NCBI GenBank assembly: GCA_012517405.1
Contig: JAAYVB010000001.1
Span: forward strand, 186,001-250,000
DNA length: 64,000 nt
DNA from: Propionibacterium sp.
Lineage (GTDB): Bacteria > Actinomycetota > Actinomycetes > Propionibacteriales > Propionibacteriaceae
Direction of reading: 5' to 3'
Part shown: one piece after another, positions 48,241 to 56,930 of the stretch
How positions within the stretch are numbered: the stretch's first letter is position 1
Layout: every line of letters begins with the position of its first letter
Translations under genes and position numbers: made by a program
Notes under the pieces: model-generated
Database searches by the model: none
What the model was told of the DNA's origin: nothing
The model's input: only the letters and a program-made list of their open reading frames with translations

Positions 48241-49374
48241 TCAGCCAGCCGCACCGAGCTTGATCAGGCGCATCGCGGTCGCCGCGGCCCGTTCCAGATT
48301 GTTGGGGCCGTCGGCCAGTGTATCCGCCAGAGTCCCTGGCCCGGGCATGATCGGGACGACCGCTTCGAAACCCCGGCCGACCAGGTCGTCGGCGCCACGA
48401 CCCAGCGTTCCGGCGAAGGCGATGACGGGGACGCCGTAGCGTCCGGCGACATCGGCAACCCCGGCCGGAGTCTTGCCCGACAGCGTCTGGAAGTCCATGC
48501 CGCCTTCACCGGTCAGCACGAAGTCGGCGCCGTCGATCGCCTCCGCGAGGTGAGCGGCCTCCGCGACGACCTCGGCCCCGCGACGCATCCGGGCGCCGAT
48601 GGCCAAGAATGCCGCGCCCAAGCCCCCGGCCGCACCGGCGCCCGGTTCCTCACGCACATCGGGAGCTCCAGCGGCCACCAGCGCCTCGGCCACTTTCTCG
48701 AGAATCCCGTCGAGGTAGCGGACATCGTCGGGGCCGGCCCCCTTCTGCGGACCGAAAACCGCCGCCGACCCATGCGGGCCGAGCAGCGGGTTGGTGACGT
48801 CGCACGCGAGGTCGATCTCGACATCGGCCAGCCGAGGATCCAGCCCGCTGAGATCAGCTCGGTCAAGATCGGCCAGAGCGGCCGGGTTCGGGGCCAGCTC
48901 GCTGCCGTCGGCCGCCAGCCATTTCACTCCCAGGCCGGCCAGCATGCCCGCCCCGCAGTCGGTGGTCGCGCTGCCACCGAGCCCGATGATGAAGCGGTTG
49001 GCCGCGTTGTCCAAGGCGTCACGGATCAGATCGGCCACACCCAATGAGCTACTGTGCAGCACATCTCGTTCGTCCGGGTTGATCTGCCCGATCCCGACCG
49101 CACTGGCGACTTCGATGATGACCAGACCGTCGGGTGTCAGGCCATAGCCAGCCTCAATGGGGCGGCCGAGCGCGTCGTGCGTCGAGATCATCCGCCACCG
49201 GCCGTCCAATGCGGAGACCAGTGCGTCGGTGGTTCCCTCGCCGCCATCGGCCATCGGGACTTCGACGCACTGCGCATCCGGAAACACCGTACGTACGCCT
49301 GCGGAGATCGCTGCCGCCGCTTCGGCTGCGGTCATCGATTCCTTGAACGAGTCCGGCGCCACAACAACTTTCAT
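48241..49374 (-). CDS. Glycerate kinase (GlxK/GarK family)
   Basis: This 377-residue kinase phosphorylates glycerate, giving 2- or 3-phosphoglycerate depending on subtype. Signatures are MKVVVAPDSFKESMTAAEAA, PMADGGEGTTDAL, GLGGSATTDCGAGMLAGLG, CDVTNPLLGPHGSA and LTGEGGMDFQTLSGKTP. It is convergent with the transglutaminase operon (17-bp gap) and independent of its neighbours. The ribosome site before ATG 49374 is weak. Confidence 0.94.
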   Translation of the reverse strand: MKVVVAPDSFKESMTAAEAAAAISAGVRTVFPDAQCVEVPMADGGEGTTDALVSALDGRWRMISTHDALGRPIEAGYGLTPDGLVIIEVASAVGIGQINPDERDVLHSSSLGVADLIRDALDNAANRFIIGLGGSATTDCGAGMLAGLGVKWLAADGSELAPNPAALADLDRADLSGLDPRLADVEIDLACDVTNPLLGPHGSAAVFGPQKGAGPDDVRYLDGILEKVAEALVAAGAPDVREEPGAGAAGGLGAAFLAIGARMRRGAEVVAEAAHLAEAIDGADFVLTGEGGMDFQTLSGKTPAGVADVAGRYGVPVIAFAGTLGRGADDLVGRGFEAVVPIMPGPGTLADTLADGPNNLERAAATAMRLIKLGAAG

Positions 49375-49458
49375 TCTTGTTACCCGTTATCTCCGCACCT
49401 TTGCGGACCTGTGTCGTCAGACGATCTGCGACGCTACCTACTTGCTTGCCTCAGATTG

Positions 49459-49830
49459 TCAGAAGCCGCCCTCTTGGCGACGACGCCAACGGTCCTCCAT
49501 CTTGCCCATGAAGGGCTCAGAATTGGGTGGCGGAGTGCGCTTACCGCGCGCATCCGAATCCGTGGCTTTGCGCCACGAGCCCAAGGCGATCACGGTGGCA
49601 ACCAGCATGGCGATGAAACCGATCACGCTGACAGCCCAGCTCGTCTGCATACCCACAACCAGCAAGACCAGGCCAACCACAAAAAGCACGCCAGCCAATG
49701 TTGCCCGGCGCCCATGTATTTGACGAGGGGTGCTGGATGAACCGAGGGTCTGAGCGAGTTTCGGATCGTCCGCAGCCAAGGAAGCTTCGAGCTGTTCTAG
49801 GAGCCGCTGCTCCTCTTCTGAAAGCGCCAT
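49459..49830 (-). CDS. DUF3040 membrane protein
   Basis: This 123-residue protein begins MALSEEEQRLLEQLEASLAA, the DUF3040 hallmark. It has two adjacent membrane helices (residues about 43-85) and a charged C-terminal tail. The family is actinobacteria-specific, often near division genes, and has no known function. GAGGAA before ATG 49830 is a good ribosome site. A 13-bp direct repeat lies 58-88 bp upstream. Confidence 0.9.
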   Translation of the reverse strand: MALSEEEQRLLEQLEASLAADDPKLAQTLGSSSTPRQIHGRRATLAGVLFVVGLVLLVVGMQTSWAVSVIGFIAMLVATVIALGSWRKATDSDARGKRTPPPNSEPFMGKMEDRWRRRQEGGF

Positions 49831-49887
49831 TTCCTCCCCTCCTTTGCCTCGCCGCGGTGACCACCTGTGCGGTCACCAAACGTCTTG

Positions 49888-49918
49888 TTATAAGTGTAGA
49901 TGGTCTTATAAGTGTAGA
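49888..49918. repeat. 13-bp direct repeat upstream of the DUF3040 gene
   Basis: TTATAAGTGTAGA occurs at 49888-49900 and 49906-49918, an 18-bp period, in an AT-rich island between the CDF gene and DUF3040. On the minus strand each copy ends in CACTTATAA, which could also serve as a -10 region. It resembles the left half of the palindrome near the SatD-like gene. Confidence 0.55.
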
Positions 49919-49968
49919 GGCCCGAAGGTCGCTCTCACGACGGCTTGTTACCAAGAGGTGACCACCGC

Positions 49969-51063
49969 CTACCCGCGCAGTGGTTGCGGCGGTCCCTGAC
50001 CTCCCGTGAGGTAGCGGACGAAAGCCCCGCAGACACCCGGACGCCCGGGCCAATCCGCGTACGACATCCCGCACTGCCTTGCGAGGTGTCCGGAACGCGT
50101 ATCAGGCGCGCCACGCACCGACTCGTGGATCAGTCGGCGAGGACCGGATCTGACGTCACGGCCACCGTATGCCCACACGTCCAACCCGAGCGGAGAGAGC
50201 CCGTTGATGACGGCGCGGCGGACCTCGTCTTCCGGCGCGATGCTCCAGGTGTCCGGCGCGACGACGAAGTCCACTTCGACGTAGATCTTCTGCCCGACCT
50301 TACCGGCTCGAGTAATCGGGCTGGGGAGGCCGAACTCGGCACGAACGGTCTCGATCACGGTGGTGATGCGGGCTGCCAACTCTGGCGGCGGTGCGCCCTC
50401 GAGCAGTTCGTTCATCCCGGACCGGATGAGTCGCACCGGCACCGCGGCGAGCACCAGGCAGGCAATGATGACAAGGATCGGGTCCGCGAAACGGGCGACA
50501 TCGCGTAGTGGCGTTGTGAGGAGGATGGCTACCGCGATCGCGCCCACGAACATGATGACGCTGAGCACTGATCCCGCCTGCCATTGCGACGCCTCGGCGG
50601 CAATCAGGTCGGATCCCGGAGCCGACCTGCGCAGCCACCGTGCGACGCCGAATGCGACCAGCCCGGTGACGAGTCCGTACAAGGATATGACGACAACGTT
50701 CACTTCGCTTCCGCCGTCGCGGATGACCACGAGTGCATCTCCGAGCGCCAGTACGAGCGTCCCGGCCAGCGCGAGCCCTTGAATCACGACCATCAGCGGG
50801 GCAAGCGCGTCGCGGCCGAACGGGAAGCGGCGAGTGGGCCCCGCCGTTGCGGCGCGAGCGGCTTGCAGGGACGCCCACGAGAGGATCAGCCCGACCGCCA
50901 TATAGGCGCCGTCGAACACGATGATGCGTATGCCGCTCACGACGCCCACGGCCAGCGCGGCGATCGCCAGCACCACTGACAAAAGCAGGGATGCTGTGAG
51001 AGCACGGAGTTCGCGTCGACGAAGCTCGCTGAGTGCGCTATCTCCGACCAGCACACTGCTCAT
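49969..51063 (-). CDS. Cation diffusion facilitator-like transporter, atypical
   Basis: This 364-residue protein has six membrane helices and a C-terminal cytoplasmic domain like CDF metal/proton antiporters (LRRRELRALTASLLLSVVLA, RFPFGRDALAPL, LLEGAPPPELAARI). The standard metal-site motifs (HxxxD pairs in helices 2 and 5) are not visible: helix 2 reads FDGAYMAVGLILSWASL and helix 5 AEASQWQAGSVLSV. It therefore belongs to a divergent branch whose ion is uncertain. The last ~50 residues are an Arg/Gly-rich extension without recognisable homology. Confidence 0.75.
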   Translation of the reverse strand: MSSVLVGDSALSELRRRELRALTASLLLSVVLAIAALAVGVVSGIRIIVFDGAYMAVGLILSWASLQAARAATAGPTRRFPFGRDALAPLMVVIQGLALAGTLVLALGDALVVIRDGGSEVNVVVISLYGLVTGLVAFGVARWLRRSAPGSDLIAAEASQWQAGSVLSVIMFVGAIAVAILLTTPLRDVARFADPILVIIACLVLAAVPVRLIRSGMNELLEGAPPPELAARITTVIETVRAEFGLPSPITRAGKVGQKIYVEVDFVVAPDTWSIAPEDEVRRAVINGLSPLGLDVWAYGGRDVRSGPRRLIHESVRGAPDTRSGHLARQCGMSYADWPGRPGVCGAFVRYLTGGQGPPQPLRG

Positions 51064-51198
51064 GGCGTCACCCTAGCCCAATCCAGCGGGAGCCTACGTT
51101 CTGAGCCGGGTATCACTCTGAGCGGCCCCGTCGATCGTGTTATTCGCACCGTGACCTGTCAGTGATCCCACGATTTGCCGAGCTTCGTTGCCGCGCGG

Positions 51199-53367
51199 CT
51201 AGGGATCTATCAGCTCGGCAATGGTGGTCGTCCGGCGTCTGATGATGGCTACCGCGCTCGCTGCCAGACCGAGGAGCAGCCAGAACACCAGCTGGAAGAC
51301 ACTGACAGCGGTGCCGCTGGACCCAGTGATCAAGGAGCGCATCGCGTCCAGGGCCGGCGCCATCGGGGAGATCGCTCTCACATTGGCGAAGACCCCCGGT
51401 ATCGCATTGGTGATCATCGGCGCCATGGCCACGATCACCAGGCCTAGCGAGACGAATCGTCCGGCGCTGCCGAGCCATGCGACCAACGCATGGTTGACCG
51501 CCACAAAAGCAAGCCCGGCCAGCAGCGTGATCCCAAGCAGTCCCATCAGCGTGCCGAACGGCAGACCCATCGCGATCTGACCGATCGCGGTGACTGCCAC
51601 TGCCTGGATGCCGACCACGATCACCCCTGGCAGCATCGCCTCGGCGACCAGATAGGCCGATGGACGCGCCGAGCTCAGCAGCTGCTTGCTCAGCGCCCGC
51701 ACCACCACGAAGGTGGCCATCGCCCCTGCCCACAGCGCGAGCACCATCAGCGCCGTCGCCCAACCGGTGCCCACGGTCGCGGTACCCAGCAGATTGCCCG
51801 TGGCCACCGGCGAGGAGACCACCTCCGACAGGTTCTGGCGATCCGAATCGCTGTAGGACGGGATCTGGTCCTTGCCCGCGGCAAGTCCATCGGCGAACTG
51901 GCTGGTGCCATCGGCCAGCTGTGCCCCGCCGTCGGCGAGTTGAGCCATACCGTCCGCCAGCTGTCCGGCACCGTCGTTCAGCTGCGTCATGCCATCGCTG
52001 AGCTGCGCGGCACCATCGGCCAACTGGTTCGCACCATCAGCACTCTGCTGGATGCCGTCCACCAGCGGTGCCATTCCCGCCGCGAACTCACTCACCCCAC
52101 CCGACAGCTGTTGGGCGCCCGTCTTCAGGTCCTCGCCACCGTCGCGCAACTGAGTCAAGGTGTCCAAGACGTTGATCCCGCCTTCGGGAAGCTGGACGCC
52201 GGCCAGTTGATCCGGCAGCGCGTCCAGTGTCTGGATGACCGGACCGAGGGTGTCGTCGGCGCGCACCTGGTTCATTGTGTCGTTGGCACTGCCGATACCG
52301 AGCCGGATCGCCTCGTAGTACGAATCGCAGCCACCTTCCACGGCCTGCAGGTCCGGCGGGCAGGGGAATCGCCGCGCGAGTTCGTCCCGGCTCATGTCAT
52401 TGAGGGCCTCCAACTGGGCGACACCGTCCTGCACCTGCCGCATCGTCGCGACCGCCTGGTCCAGGCCCTCCTGGTCGCCCGAGATCCGCTGGACGATCTC
52501 CACCAGCTGCGGGTAGTCGGCGAGCACATCGATCGCGGGGTCGACGATCTGATTGATTCCATCGACATACTGCCCGACACCGTCGGACAGTTGCGCTGAG
52601 CCGTCGGCCAGCTGAGCGGCACCATCGGGCAGGGCCGCCACCGAACCGGCCATGGTGTTCAGGCCGCCGGCCAGCTGGGATGTTCCGCCGGAAAGCTGTG
52701 CCGCTCCGTCCGCCGCCTGCCCGACGCCGGCGGCGAGCTGCCCCGCGCCGCCGGCGCTCTGGTTGAGACCATCGGCCAGCTGCGCACTGCCCTCGGCCAG
52801 TTGAGAGGCAGCATCGGCCATCGTGACGAACTGCTCCCCCATCTGATTGAAGCCGATGTAGATCTGATCGAGATAGGCCGTCGTCAGCGTTCCATTGAGC
52901 ACCCGGGCCGCTTCCTGAGCGACCACCTTGCCCAGCGTGGCATCGGCGATGCCGGCGACCGGCGAGGTCTCCACCTGGATCGTCGCTTGGTGTGCGTCGG
53001 CCGCGGGCCCTGCATATGAGGTTGCGGCCGCCGAGAACTCCTGCGGGATGACCACCATCGCCGCGTACTTGCCGGTCTTGAGGCCGGCCCGGGCGCCGTC
53101 CAGCGTCGCCTGCTCCCAGGCCAGGTTCTGCACTCGGTCCGAGTCGACCAGTGCTGCGGTGAGCTGGCGTCCCATCGGAACGATCTGCCCGGCCAGCTCG
53201 ACCGCCTCGTCCTGATTCACCACCGCTGCCCGTACGGTGTCGAGCCGCTGGTCGCTGCTCCAGGTCGCCCACAGCAGTCCGCCGAGCACCAGCACCGGAA
53301 CCAGGATCAGGCCCAGCCAGGTCGTCCAGCGGCTCGGTTTGGCGGCGTTCACTCGTTCGATGGTCAT
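51199..53367 (-). CDS. YhgE/Pip-domain membrane protein (ABC-2-like)
   Basis: This 722-residue protein has one N-terminal helix (residues about 15-34), a large extracellular region and five to six C-terminal helices. The layout is that of YhgE/Pip proteins (phage infection protein/ESX-related). The extracellular part has heptad-like repeats of the type LADGxxQL at residues about 190-280 and 440-520, which should form long coiled-coils. It overlaps the MMPL gene (ATGA), so the two are coupled, probably as one envelope export system. Confidence 0.88.
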   Translation of the reverse strand: MTIERVNAAKPSRWTTWLGLILVPVLVLGGLLWATWSSDQRLDTVRAAVVNQDEAVELAGQIVPMGRQLTAALVDSDRVQNLAWEQATLDGARAGLKTGKYAAMVVIPQEFSAAATSYAGPAADAHQATIQVETSPVAGIADATLGKVVAQEAARVLNGTLTTAYLDQIYIGFNQMGEQFVTMADAASQLAEGSAQLADGLNQSAGGAGQLAAGVGQAADGAAQLSGGTSQLAGGLNTMAGSVAALPDGAAQLADGSAQLSDGVGQYVDGINQIVDPAIDVLADYPQLVEIVQRISGDQEGLDQAVATMRQVQDGVAQLEALNDMSRDELARRFPCPPDLQAVEGGCDSYYEAIRLGIGSANDTMNQVRADDTLGPVIQTLDALPDQLAGVQLPEGGINVLDTLTQLRDGGEDLKTGAQQLSGGVSEFAAGMAPLVDGIQQSADGANQLADGAAQLSDGMTQLNDGAGQLADGMAQLADGGAQLADGTSQFADGLAAGKDQIPSYSDSDRQNLSEVVSSPVATGNLLGTATVGTGWATALMVLALWAGAMATFVVVRALSKQLLSSARPSAYLVAEAMLPGVIVVGIQAVAVTAIGQIAMGLPFGTLMGLLGITLLAGLAFVAVNHALVAWLGSAGRFVSLGLVIVAMAPMITNAIPGVFANVRAISPMAPALDAMRSLITGSSGTAVSVFQLVFWLLLGLAASAVAIIRRRTTTIAELIDP

Positions 53368-56057
53368 CGCACTACTCCTCCAGCAAGCGCCGCGAGTTGT
53401 GGGCTGAGCCGCAGCACGCGGTAGTCGCCCGGCAGATAGCTCTCGGGGTCGGTCCCGGGCCCCACACCCAGCACCCAGGTAGTCGGCGGCGCATCCTTGT
53501 CGATGGGCACCGCGAGGGCCTCGGACAGCGCCGAAAGCACCGCCCGTGGCAATTCGTCGAGCGCCGGGACGAAAACGATTCCGCCCTTGCCACAGTCGAG
53601 TTCACCGGCAGGGTCGGCGGTCGTGGCCAGCAGCAGCGGCGCACGGGTGCGCACCAGGGAGCCCTCCTCCGGAAGGACATGACCCAGCACCTTGGCTTCG
53701 CCGTCGCTGAACCTTGCGCGGCCCGACAACCCGAACATCAACGCGAGTCGCGCCGATCGGTCGCCCTCGATGACCAGCAGCTCGCCCGGGTCGACGCTGA
53801 TGTCGAGGTTCGAGAAGAGCACCCGGTCACCGCTCGCAGCCAGCAGCCGCTCGGCGTGGATCGCCGAGGCATCGTCGGACGAAGGCCACGCCGCGAGTTT
53901 GGTCTGGTGGGCGAGCGCCTCGCCCTCGACATCGATCACCGGCAGCCTGCGGTCCAGCCAGGCCGGCAGCCACCAGACCCGGGAACCGGCCAGCTTCATC
54001 AGGGCGGGACCGAGCGTCATCCTCACCAAGAAGGCGTCGATGGCGACACCGAGAGCCAGGCCGAGCGCAATCGGTTTGATGGCACCGATGCCGGTGGGCA
54101 CGAAGAAAATGAAGACCGACACCATGATCAGCGCCGCGGCGATCACGACTTTGGACGAGTGGACGAAGCCGTCTTCGATCCAGCTGCGGTTGCCGTGCAT
54201 GTACTCCTCGCGCATCCGGGAGGTCAGGAAGACCTCGTAGTCCATGGCAAGGCCGAACAGAATGCCCATCAGAATGATCGGCAGAAAACTGATGATCGGT
54301 CCGGGTTCGCTGAGATTGATCAACGAAGCCCCGACACCGTCATTGAAAACCACGGTGACCAGCCCGAACGCGGCCAGCACGCTGAGCAGGTAGCCGACCG
54401 CGGCCTTGATCGGCACCACGATGGATCGGAAGGCCATCATCAGCAGGATCAGCGACAGGCCGACCACGAACAGACCGAAGGGCAGCAACGCGGCACCCAG
54501 CTTGGCCGTGATGTCGATCTGCACGGCGACCAGTCCGGTGACCGCGGTATCGACACCGTACTCGTCCAGCCAGTGCTGGTGCTGGTTGCGCAGATTGTGC
54601 ACCAGATCGGCCGTAGCGGGGTCATCGGGCCCGGTGGTCGGGATGACCTGGATCATGGCGGTGTCGGCGTTGGCGTTGGGTACGGCCGCCGCCACCATCT
54701 CGACGCCGTCCATCGCCTCCACCTCGGCGCGCATGCCGTCGAGGATCGCCATCGGGTCATTGGATTCGACGATCGATCCGGTGATCACCAGCGGGCCATT
54801 GAATCCGATCCCGAACTCCCGGCTGACCAGGTCGAACGCTACCCGGTCGGGCGCGCCTACCGACGAACGGCCGGAGTTGGGCAGCGCCATTTCGATATTG
54901 CGGGCGGGCAGAGCGAGCGTACCCAGGCCCACCACGACGATCAGAACCGTTACCAGCGGCCATCTGGTGACCACGCGCACCCACCACCGTGCCAGCCTTC
55001 CGGGCCTGCGGTTTTCCAGCCGATGTGCCTTGCGGGCGCCGGGGCGCAGCCGGTCGCCGAGGAGCCCGAGCAGCGCAGGCAGCAGGGTGAGTGCGAGACA
55101 GACCTCGATCCCCACACCGACCGCGGTGAACATGCCCATGACCGACAGGAACGGCAGTCCGACGATACTCAGGCCGACCAGGGCGATGATGACGGTCAGG
55201 CCGGCGAAGACCACTGCGGACCCACTGGTCGCGACGGCCCGGGCAGCGGACTCCTGGGCGTCCATGCCCTTGAGCAGCTGGTCGCGGTGCCTGGAGATGA
55301 TGAACAAGGAGTAGTCGATGCCGACCGCGAGGCACAGCATCACCACGAGGATCAGCGCGGTCGAACTCACCGTGGTGATGCCCGCCGCGATCATTACGAT
55401 GCACACCGCGATGCCCACCCCGATCAGCGCCGAGACGACCGGCATGAAGGCGGCCAGCAGCCCCAGGACAGCGGTCAGCACGATGATCGCCACCAGCACG
55501 CCGAGCCCGTCGACCACCGAGATGTGAGGCATCTCGACCGAAAAGACGTCGCCGCCCACCGCCACGGTCGAACCGGGCAGCAACTCGGTGATCTTCTGGG
55601 CGGCATCGGTGAGTTCGGCGCGCTGCTCGTCGGTGAACGTGGAGGTCGAGCCTTCCACCAGCACGCGCACCAGGGCGTGCGAGCCGTCGTCCGAGACGAG
55701 GCCCTTGACGTAGTCGCTGTACGGGAGTTGGACACCCTTGACGAAGTCGAGATCGCTGTCGAGGAAGTCGACGTACGACTCCATCGCCTGACGTGCTTGG
55801 TCCGAGTCGATCCGGGTACCGTCCGGCGCCCCGACGACGATCGTGGCCGAAGCATCGGCGGCTTCGGGGAAGGTGACCGACAGCATCTCGAGGGCGCGCC
55901 CCGAACTCGATCCGGGAATGGTGAAAGTGTCGTCGAAGGCACCGCCGATGGTCAGCGCGAGAACGCCGAACAGTGCCAGCAGTGCGAGCCAGATCGCCAG
56001 CACGCGGCCTCCGAGCCGGAAACAGGCGCGTCCCAGGCGGTACAAGAATGCTGACAC
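53364..56057 (-). CDS. MMPL/RND transporter with C-terminal degenerate ABC-ATPase-like domain
   Basis: This 897-residue MMPL-family permease has twelve helices in two halves, each with an extracellular loop. Proton-relay-type motifs are AVGIDYSLFIISRHRDQ and the second-half GLAMDYEVFLTSRMREEY. After about residue 720 comes a ~175-residue extension resembling an ABC nucleotide-binding domain (VLFSNLDISVDPGELLVIEGD) in which the Walker A lysine is missing (EGDRSARLALMFG). MMPL proteins export lipids or drugs. GTG 56057 has GGGAGAG before it. It is divergent from tetR and followed by the YhgE gene. Confidence 0.88.
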   Translation of the reverse strand: MSAFLYRLGRACFRLGGRVLAIWLALLALFGVLALTIGGAFDDTFTIPGSSSGRALEMLSVTFPEAADASATIVVGAPDGTRIDSDQARQAMESYVDFLDSDLDFVKGVQLPYSDYVKGLVSDDGSHALVRVLVEGSTSTFTDEQRAELTDAAQKITELLPGSTVAVGGDVFSVEMPHISVVDGLGVLVAIIVLTAVLGLLAAFMPVVSALIGVGIAVCIVMIAAGITTVSSTALILVVMLCLAVGIDYSLFIISRHRDQLLKGMDAQESAARAVATSGSAVVFAGLTVIIALVGLSIVGLPFLSVMGMFTAVGVGIEVCLALTLLPALLGLLGDRLRPGARKAHRLENRRPGRLARWWVRVVTRWPLVTVLIVVVGLGTLALPARNIEMALPNSGRSSVGAPDRVAFDLVSREFGIGFNGPLVITGSIVESNDPMAILDGMRAEVEAMDGVEMVAAAVPNANADTAMIQVIPTTGPDDPATADLVHNLRNQHQHWLDEYGVDTAVTGLVAVQIDITAKLGAALLPFGLFVVGLSLILLMMAFRSIVVPIKAAVGYLLSVLAAFGLVTVVFNDGVGASLINLSEPGPIISFLPIILMGILFGLAMDYEVFLTSRMREEYMHGNRSWIEDGFVHSSKVVIAAALIMVSVFIFFVPTGIGAIKPIALGLALGVAIDAFLVRMTLGPALMKLAGSRVWWLPAWLDRRLPVIDVEGEALAHQTKLAAWPSSDDASAIHAERLLAASGDRVLFSNLDISVDPGELLVIEGDRSARLALMFGLSGRARFSDGEAKVLGHVLPEEGSLVRTRAPLLLATTADPAGELDCGKGGIVFVPALDELPRAVLSALSEALAVPIDKDAPPTTWVLGVGPGTDPESYLPGDYRVLRLSPQLAALAGGVVR

Positions 56058-56083
56058 TGATGCTCTCCCATCGACCGAGCTCC

Positions 56084-56116
56084 GATACGGAAGTGTATCC
56101 GATACATCTTTGTATC
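56084..56116. promoter_or_regulatory. Twin TetR operators, GATAC-N6-GTATC
   Basis: Two 16-bp palindromes, GATAC-GGAAGT-GTATC (56084-56099) and GATAC-ATCTTT-GTATC (56101-56116), sit side by side 1 bp apart. They fill the gap between the divergent MMPL and tetR genes and are almost certainly the operators of the adjacent TetR. Binding would repress both directions. Confidence 0.8.
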
Positions 56117-56166
56117 CGCGCGCCGCGGCGTCCGATAGACTGATGGGGCCAACCAGCGGAGGAACC

Positions 56167-56799
56167 ATGACGGCAACGGCACCGATGAGCACCAAGCGCG
56201 CCCAGACGCAGGACAGGCTGATGGACGCCGCCACTGCCCTGTTCGCCGAGAAGGGTGTGCTCGCTGCCTCGGTCGAGGAGATCTGCGAGCGGGCGGGATT
56301 CACCCGGGGAGCGTTCTATTCCAACTTCGAATCCAAGGACGAACTCCTGCTCGCCGTCGTGCAGCGCAAGCGTGAGGCGATCCTGAAAGCGGCCACCGAC
56401 GCCATCGATTCGATTCCCGACGAGCCCATCGAGCCGCAGACGCTGGACGAGATCATCAAGCAGGCGCTGCTGATCTTCCAGGCAACCCATCCGATCGACG
56501 AGCAATGGCTGCTCGCCCGCAGCGAGATCCGGCTGCATGCCCTGCGCAACCCCTCGGTGCGCCAGGCCGTCCGGCTGGTCGACAGCAGCCTGGACGAACT
56601 GCTGATCGAGGCGATCCAGGCCGTGGTGGACCGGCATGGAGTCGTCATGACCGTGCCGCCCGGGCAACTGGTCATCCTGCTGACCGCCTATCAGGAGGCG
56701 CTGGCAACCAGCGCCATGCTCACCGGTGAGAACAGCTTCGAGCCTCTGATCGCCGAGCGTTCGGCACAACTCATCCGCGCGCTGCTCCGGATCAGCTGA
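56167..56799 (+). CDS. TetR family transcriptional regulator
   Basis: This 210-residue TetR-type repressor has its helix-turn-helix at residues about 20-65 (RLMDAATALFAEKGVLAASV, CERAGFTRGAFYSNFESKDEL) and a ligand-binding C-terminal domain of unknown inducer. AGCGGAGGAACC precedes ATG 56167. It is divergent from the MMPL-YhgE operon with two operators in the 109-bp gap, so it most likely controls that export pair and itself. Confidence 0.93.
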   Translation: MTATAPMSTKRAQTQDRLMDAATALFAEKGVLAASVEEICERAGFTRGAFYSNFESKDELLLAVVQRKREAILKAATDAIDSIPDEPIEPQTLDEIIKQALLIFQATHPIDEQWLLARSEIRLHALRNPSVRQAVRLVDSSLDELLIEAIQAVVDRHGVVMTVPPGQLVILLTAYQEALATSAMLTGENSFEPLIAERSAQLIRALLRIS

Positions 56800-56930
56800 C
56801 CGGGGACGCCGGCCCGCGACCGTATGGCCTGACCTTTTCCCTCGGATCCGCTCCTGGGCTCAGACAGCTGACTAGTCTTCTCAGTGGGCACACAGCCACG
56901 CCTAGAGGCAACGCGACCAGGAGGACGATG

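Noticed and set aside
51199..53367. Tandem-repeat DNA in the YhgE gene
   Set aside because: The repetition is the LADGxxQL heptad pattern of the coded coiled-coil, not a separate repeat element.
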